From positions 2,294,001-2,358,000 of the forward strand of contig NZ_CP195790.1 of the NCBI RefSeq assembly GCF_051465645.1: a stretch of DNA of 64,000 nt, read 5' to 3'. Under the pieces are notes generated by a model. It was not told the origin of the DNA. It did no database searches and worked only from the letters and a program-made list of their open reading frames with translations. The position numbers were made by a program, and so were the translations under genes. Source of the DNA: Planctomicrobium sp051465645. Lineage in GTDB: Bacteria > Planctomycetota > Planctomycetia > Planctomycetales > Planctomycetaceae. Below, piece after piece: positions 61,118 to 64,000 of this stretch (positions are counted from its first letter, which is position 1; every line of letters starts with the position of its first letter).

Positions 61118-63490
61118 ATGGGACCGTTTGAAAACGTCACGACAGCCAGCTCAATCGTACTGGGATCGCCCGGCTGGGGCTGGATCGTTTTCATTGTTAT
61201 CGGTCTGTTCCTCGCTTTGCTTCTCACCGCTGCGATTCGCTCTCCTCTCCCTCCACGCTGGAAGTGGGGCCTGTTCGCTCTGAAATCCACAGCGATCACC
61301 TTGCTGGCGATCTGTCTGGTCGACCCGTTGATGACGAGACATTATGCCAAGCCGGGCGAGAACATTTTTGCAATCATTGCCGACCAAAGTGCCAGCCTGC
61401 AAATCCTGACAGGCGAAGAAGCAGCACAACTTCGGGGAGCACGCTACAAAGAATTACTGACGAATCCAGATGCCCCATGGTTCAGGCGTCTTGAACAGGA
61501 TTTTCAGGTTCGGGATTACACATACGGAACCACCCTCGCTGGTGTCGACAACTTTCTCAACCTGACCTTTGATGACTCCGCGAGTCACCTTGCGACTGCT
61601 CTACAGACATTGAAGCGACGTTATCAGGGACAACCGCTGGCCGGTGTCCTGCTGTTCACAGACGGAAACAGCACCGATGACCTGACTGAAGCAGATCAGC
61701 TCGGTATACCGGTGTATCCAGTCATCATTGGCGAAGAACAGACTCGCCCAGACATCGGAATCGAATCGGTTTCCGTTTCGCAGACGAACTTCGAAGATGC
61801 CCCTGTCACCGTGCAGGCAAGATTCTCAACTTCCGGGCAGCGACCAGAGAAACTGGTTGCAACACTCTCAGATCTTTCCCCCAACTCGACCGAATCTCAG
61901 ACAGTCACACTTTCGACGACCGGACAGTCTGAACTTGTTGCCCGATTTCAAATCCGCCCGAAGACATCTGGACCTCTGTTTTATGATCTGGCCGTGACAT
62001 CCGACGATGAGACCAACGTTCTAGAAAATCCGGAGACGAGTCGCGAAGCAACGGTCCTGAACAATACGATTCTCGTCAGCGTCAACCGCGACCCCCATCG
62101 CTCTCGAATCCTTTATGTCGGGGGACGCCCGAACTGGGAGCACAAGTTCTTAGGGAGAGCACTTTCAGAGGACCAGCAACTGCAACTTGTCAGTCTGATT
62201 CGGATCGCAAAGAAGGAAGCCAAGTTTGATTTTCGAGGACGAGTCGGGGAATCAAACAACTCGCTTTTCCGAGGCTTCAAAGGTGAAACAGATCAGGAAG
62301 CCGAGGACTACAGTCAACCGGTTCTGGTCCGCATCAACACCAGAGATGCCGGGGAGCTGAACGAAGGTTTTCCGAAATCCATGGCCACTCTGTTCGAGTA
62401 CGACGCCATCATCATTGACGACACCGAAGCGGAGTTTTTCACTCGCGACCAGCAATCCTTGATTGAGAAGTTTGTCTCCGAACGAGGCGGCGGACTGTTA
62501 ATGCTTGGCGGTCGAGACTCATTCAAACATGGAAAATGGGACCGATCGCCGGTTGCCAACACACTTCCAGTCTACCTCAACCGCACTGCCGCTCCACTCA
62601 CTGGGAATCTTCGCTGGTCACTCACACGAGACGGGTGGCTGGAGCCGTGGACTCGCAGCAGAGACACAGAGCAAGCGGAAAAGTCTCGTCTGGATAACGT
62701 CCCGGATCTGACAATCATCTCGTCCTCATCAGAAATCAAACCGGGCGCACGCACTCTCGCGACTGTTCGAAATGAATCCGACGAAACCCATGCTGCGCTG
62801 GTCATCCACTCATTCGGGCAAGGACGAACCGCGGCCCTTCTGACCGGCGATCTCTGGCGATGGAAGCTGCAGGATTCGCAAGAGAAAGCAGACGACGCCG
62901 GGAAGTTCTGGCGACAACTTGCCAGATGGCTCGTTGGAGATGTTCCACGACGCATTGCGATCAGTCATCGCCCAACTCAACTGGCAGGCCAACCCGCCGC
63001 CACGCTTCGGGTACAGCTTCGAGATCAGGAATATCAACCGCTGGATGGGGAACATGTCCAGATTGAAGTACGCCTCCCTGATGGCAAGACCGTTCAGGTG
63101 GATGCTCAACCCTGTGCAGATCAGGCAGGTACCTATGAAGCAATTCATGTTTCACGCCTCTCTGGTGCATACACAGCCAGAGCGACAACAACCGACAGTA
63201 ACGGCAAACCACTCACCGCCGAAATCGGTTGGGCCAGTAATCCAACTGCTCAAGAGTTCCGAAAAGCGGATATCAACTTGAAGGATCTGACCAAACTTGC
63301 AGACGCAACTGGCGGGCAGATAGTGAAGGCAACGGAGTTGGAAGATTTTGTTAGCACCTTGCCTTTTCGCAACGTCCCCATCATGCAGACGGAAATGATC
63401 CCATTGTGGCATCGACCGTGGATTCTGCTGATCGCTCTGGCGCTGCTGACTGCAGAATGGGGACTTCGACGCTGGGGAGGATTAGCGTGA
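61118..63490 (+). CDS. vWA-like membrane protein with glutamine-amidotransferase-like domain
   Basis: 790 residues from the ATG at 61118; a TTG two codons upstream has GGGGAG at 6 nt and may be used instead. Two N-terminal helices (GWIVFIVIGLFLALLLTAAI; FALKSTAITLLAICL), a vWA-type domain with a MIDAS motif DQSAS near 88 and LLFTDGNSTDD, an Ig-like stretch, and a class-I glutamine-amidotransferase-like fold (YDAIIIDDTEAEFFTRDQQS, GGGLLMLGGRDSF). A C-terminal helix (WILLIALALLTAEWGL) closes it. Of the type in planctomycete 'BatA/DUF4159' clusters. The next gene overlaps it by one base. Confidence 0.8.
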   Translation: MGPFENVTTASSIVLGSPGWGWIVFIVIGLFLALLLTAAIRSPLPPRWKWGLFALKSTAITLLAICLVDPLMTRHYAKPGENIFAIIADQSASLQILTGEEAAQLRGARYKELLTNPDAPWFRRLEQDFQVRDYTYGTTLAGVDNFLNLTFDDSASHLATALQTLKRRYQGQPLAGVLLFTDGNSTDDLTEADQLGIPVYPVIIGEEQTRPDIGIESVSVSQTNFEDAPVTVQARFSTSGQRPEKLVATLSDLSPNSTESQTVTLSTTGQSELVARFQIRPKTSGPLFYDLAVTSDDETNVLENPETSREATVLNNTILVSVNRDPHRSRILYVGGRPNWEHKFLGRALSEDQQLQLVSLIRIAKKEAKFDFRGRVGESNNSLFRGFKGETDQEAEDYSQPVLVRINTRDAGELNEGFPKSMATLFEYDAIIIDDTEAEFFTRDQQSLIEKFVSERGGGLLMLGGRDSFKHGKWDRSPVANTLPVYLNRTAAPLTGNLRWSLTRDGWLEPWTRSRDTEQAEKSRLDNVPDLTIISSSSEIKPGARTLATVRNESDETHAALVIHSFGQGRTAALLTGDLWRWKLQDSQEKADDAGKFWRQLARWLVGDVPRRIAISHRPTQLAGQPAATLRVQLRDQEYQPLDGEHVQIEVRLPDGKTVQVDAQPCADQAGTYEAIHVSRLSGAYTARATTTDSNGKPLTAEIGWASNPTAQEFRKADINLKDLTKLADATGGQIVKATELEDFVSTLPFRNVPIMQTEMIPLWHRPWILLIALALLTAEWGLRRWGGLA

Positions 63491-64000
63491 TGCAGCGGCT
63501 CCCATTCCTTCAATTAATTCTGACAACGTGCAGCTTCATCGCAGTGTCAATGTCAACTCCCTTGCTCGCGGCCGGCGAACCTGCAGCGCAGGAATATCGT
63601 GGGGACCTGCTGATCGTCGTGGGGTCAACCGGAGAGCCAGACTATTCCAGACAGTTTCAGGAGTGGACTGAGAACTGGAAAGCAGTTGCCACAGCCGGGC
63701 AGATCCGCATTCAACAATTGGGGGGAGACGATGCAACCGGTACGCTCCCAGAGATCGAGCAGGCAATTCGCCCTCTGCACAATAACTCGCAGCTTCCGCT
63801 CTGGATTGTGCTGATCGGACACGGAACCTTCGATGGTCGAAACTCCCGCTTTAATCTCCCAGGGAACGACCTCGCACCAGCCACACTGAACGAGTGGCTC
63901 GCCCCCATTTCGCGACCAATCGGTGTCATCTGCTGTTTTTCTGCAAGTGCTCCATTCCTGCAAACTCTGGCAGCCCCCAATCGTGTTGTGATCTCAGCAA
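63490..64000 (+). CDS. Secreted caspase-fold (C13/legumain-like) protein, cut by window edge
   Basis: 170 codons to the window edge, no stop. ATG at 63490 overlaps the previous stop (TGATG); GTG at 63487 is an alternative. Signal peptide MQRLPFLQLILTTCSFIAVS ending LLAAGE. Then DLLIVVGSTGEPDYSRQFQE, a His in WIVLIGHGTFDGRNSRFNLP and a Cys in IGVICCFSASAPFLQTL: the His-Gly and Cys-x-Ser spacing of caspase-like peptidases of family C13. Translationally coupled to the vWA-like gene. Enzyme activity is inferred. Confidence 0.75.
   Translation, partial: MQRLPFLQLILTTCSFIAVSMSTPLLAAGEPAAQEYRGDLLIVVGSTGEPDYSRQFQEWTENWKAVATAGQIRIQQLGGDDATGTLPEIEQAIRPLHNNSQLPLWIVLIGHGTFDGRNSRFNLPGNDLAPATLNEWLAPISRPIGVICCFSASAPFLQTLAAPNRVVISA

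Overview
The window looks like a chromosomal segment of a planctomycete (Planctomycetota, Planctomycetaceae-like). The main evidence is two prepilin-type DUF1559 proteins, each paired with a small regulatory-like-fold lipoprotein. A DUF6677 protein, a beta-ribofuranosylaminobenzene 5'-phosphate synthase of tetrahydromethanopterin synthesis, a bacterial SET-domain protein, a Hanks-type kinase and several small conserved planctomycete proteins of unknown function agree with this. Genes are loosely packed on both strands, and strong rho-independent terminators delimit many units. No rRNA, tRNA, CRISPR array or intact insertion sequence was recognised. The genus was not determined.

Layout. 1-9.1 kb: DUF6677 (cut by the window edge), csaA, a giant LplT-PlsC-acyl-ACP-synthetase fusion, a TPR-like secreted protein, rnpA, a small conserved protein and the GHMP-family synthase. 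9.3-11.4 kb: a repeat-rich patch with three MITE-like elements (family A), an IS630-like transposase remnant, and a tandem duplication carrying the 3' end and terminator of a SET-domain gene. 11.7-14.3 kb: a BFD-type [2Fe-2S] protein and two small proteins, with two long gaps. 14.3-21.6 kb: a tripartite efflux operon (MarR, TolC-like, HlyD-like with C-terminal EF-hands, ABC ATPase, MacB-type permease) in which the TolC and HlyD genes overlap by 239 nt in different frames. 21.8-30.1 kb, minus strand: thioredoxin lipoprotein, SDR, a secreted protein, a TIGR01777 epimerase, kinase, accD, a histidine-phosphatase-like protein lacking its catalytic histidines joined to rpe, and gap. 30.5-34.1 kb: rpmI-rplT, an MFS transporter and a glutaredoxin-like membrane protein. 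34.2-40.3 kb: the first DUF1559/lipoprotein pair, a DUF4198-Kelch protein and a PQQ-type propeller.

40.4-49.2 kb is an accessory island. It holds seven copies of a second MITE-like repeat (family B, TIR GCCGGGTGCC), all in one orientation, among small membrane proteins, a broken pirin gene, an OprB-type porin, a calcineurin-like phosphoesterase, a second DUF1559/lipoprotein pair and a GIY-YIG protein whose C-terminus is encoded by a repeat. 49.2-64 kb returns to core genes: a large FtsX-type permease, glmS, a secreted alpha-helical protein, hisF with a large loop insertion, a phosphomannomutase and the start of a vWA-like / C13-peptidase-like pair.

The observations most worth follow-up are the two MITE-like families and the damage they did to genes, the TolC/HlyD overprinting, the Rpe-linked pseudophosphatase, the tyrosine-kinase-like catalytic loop in the Hanks kinase and a third short repeat family (C) in intergenic regions. 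All family names come from motif recognition by eye; no database search was run.
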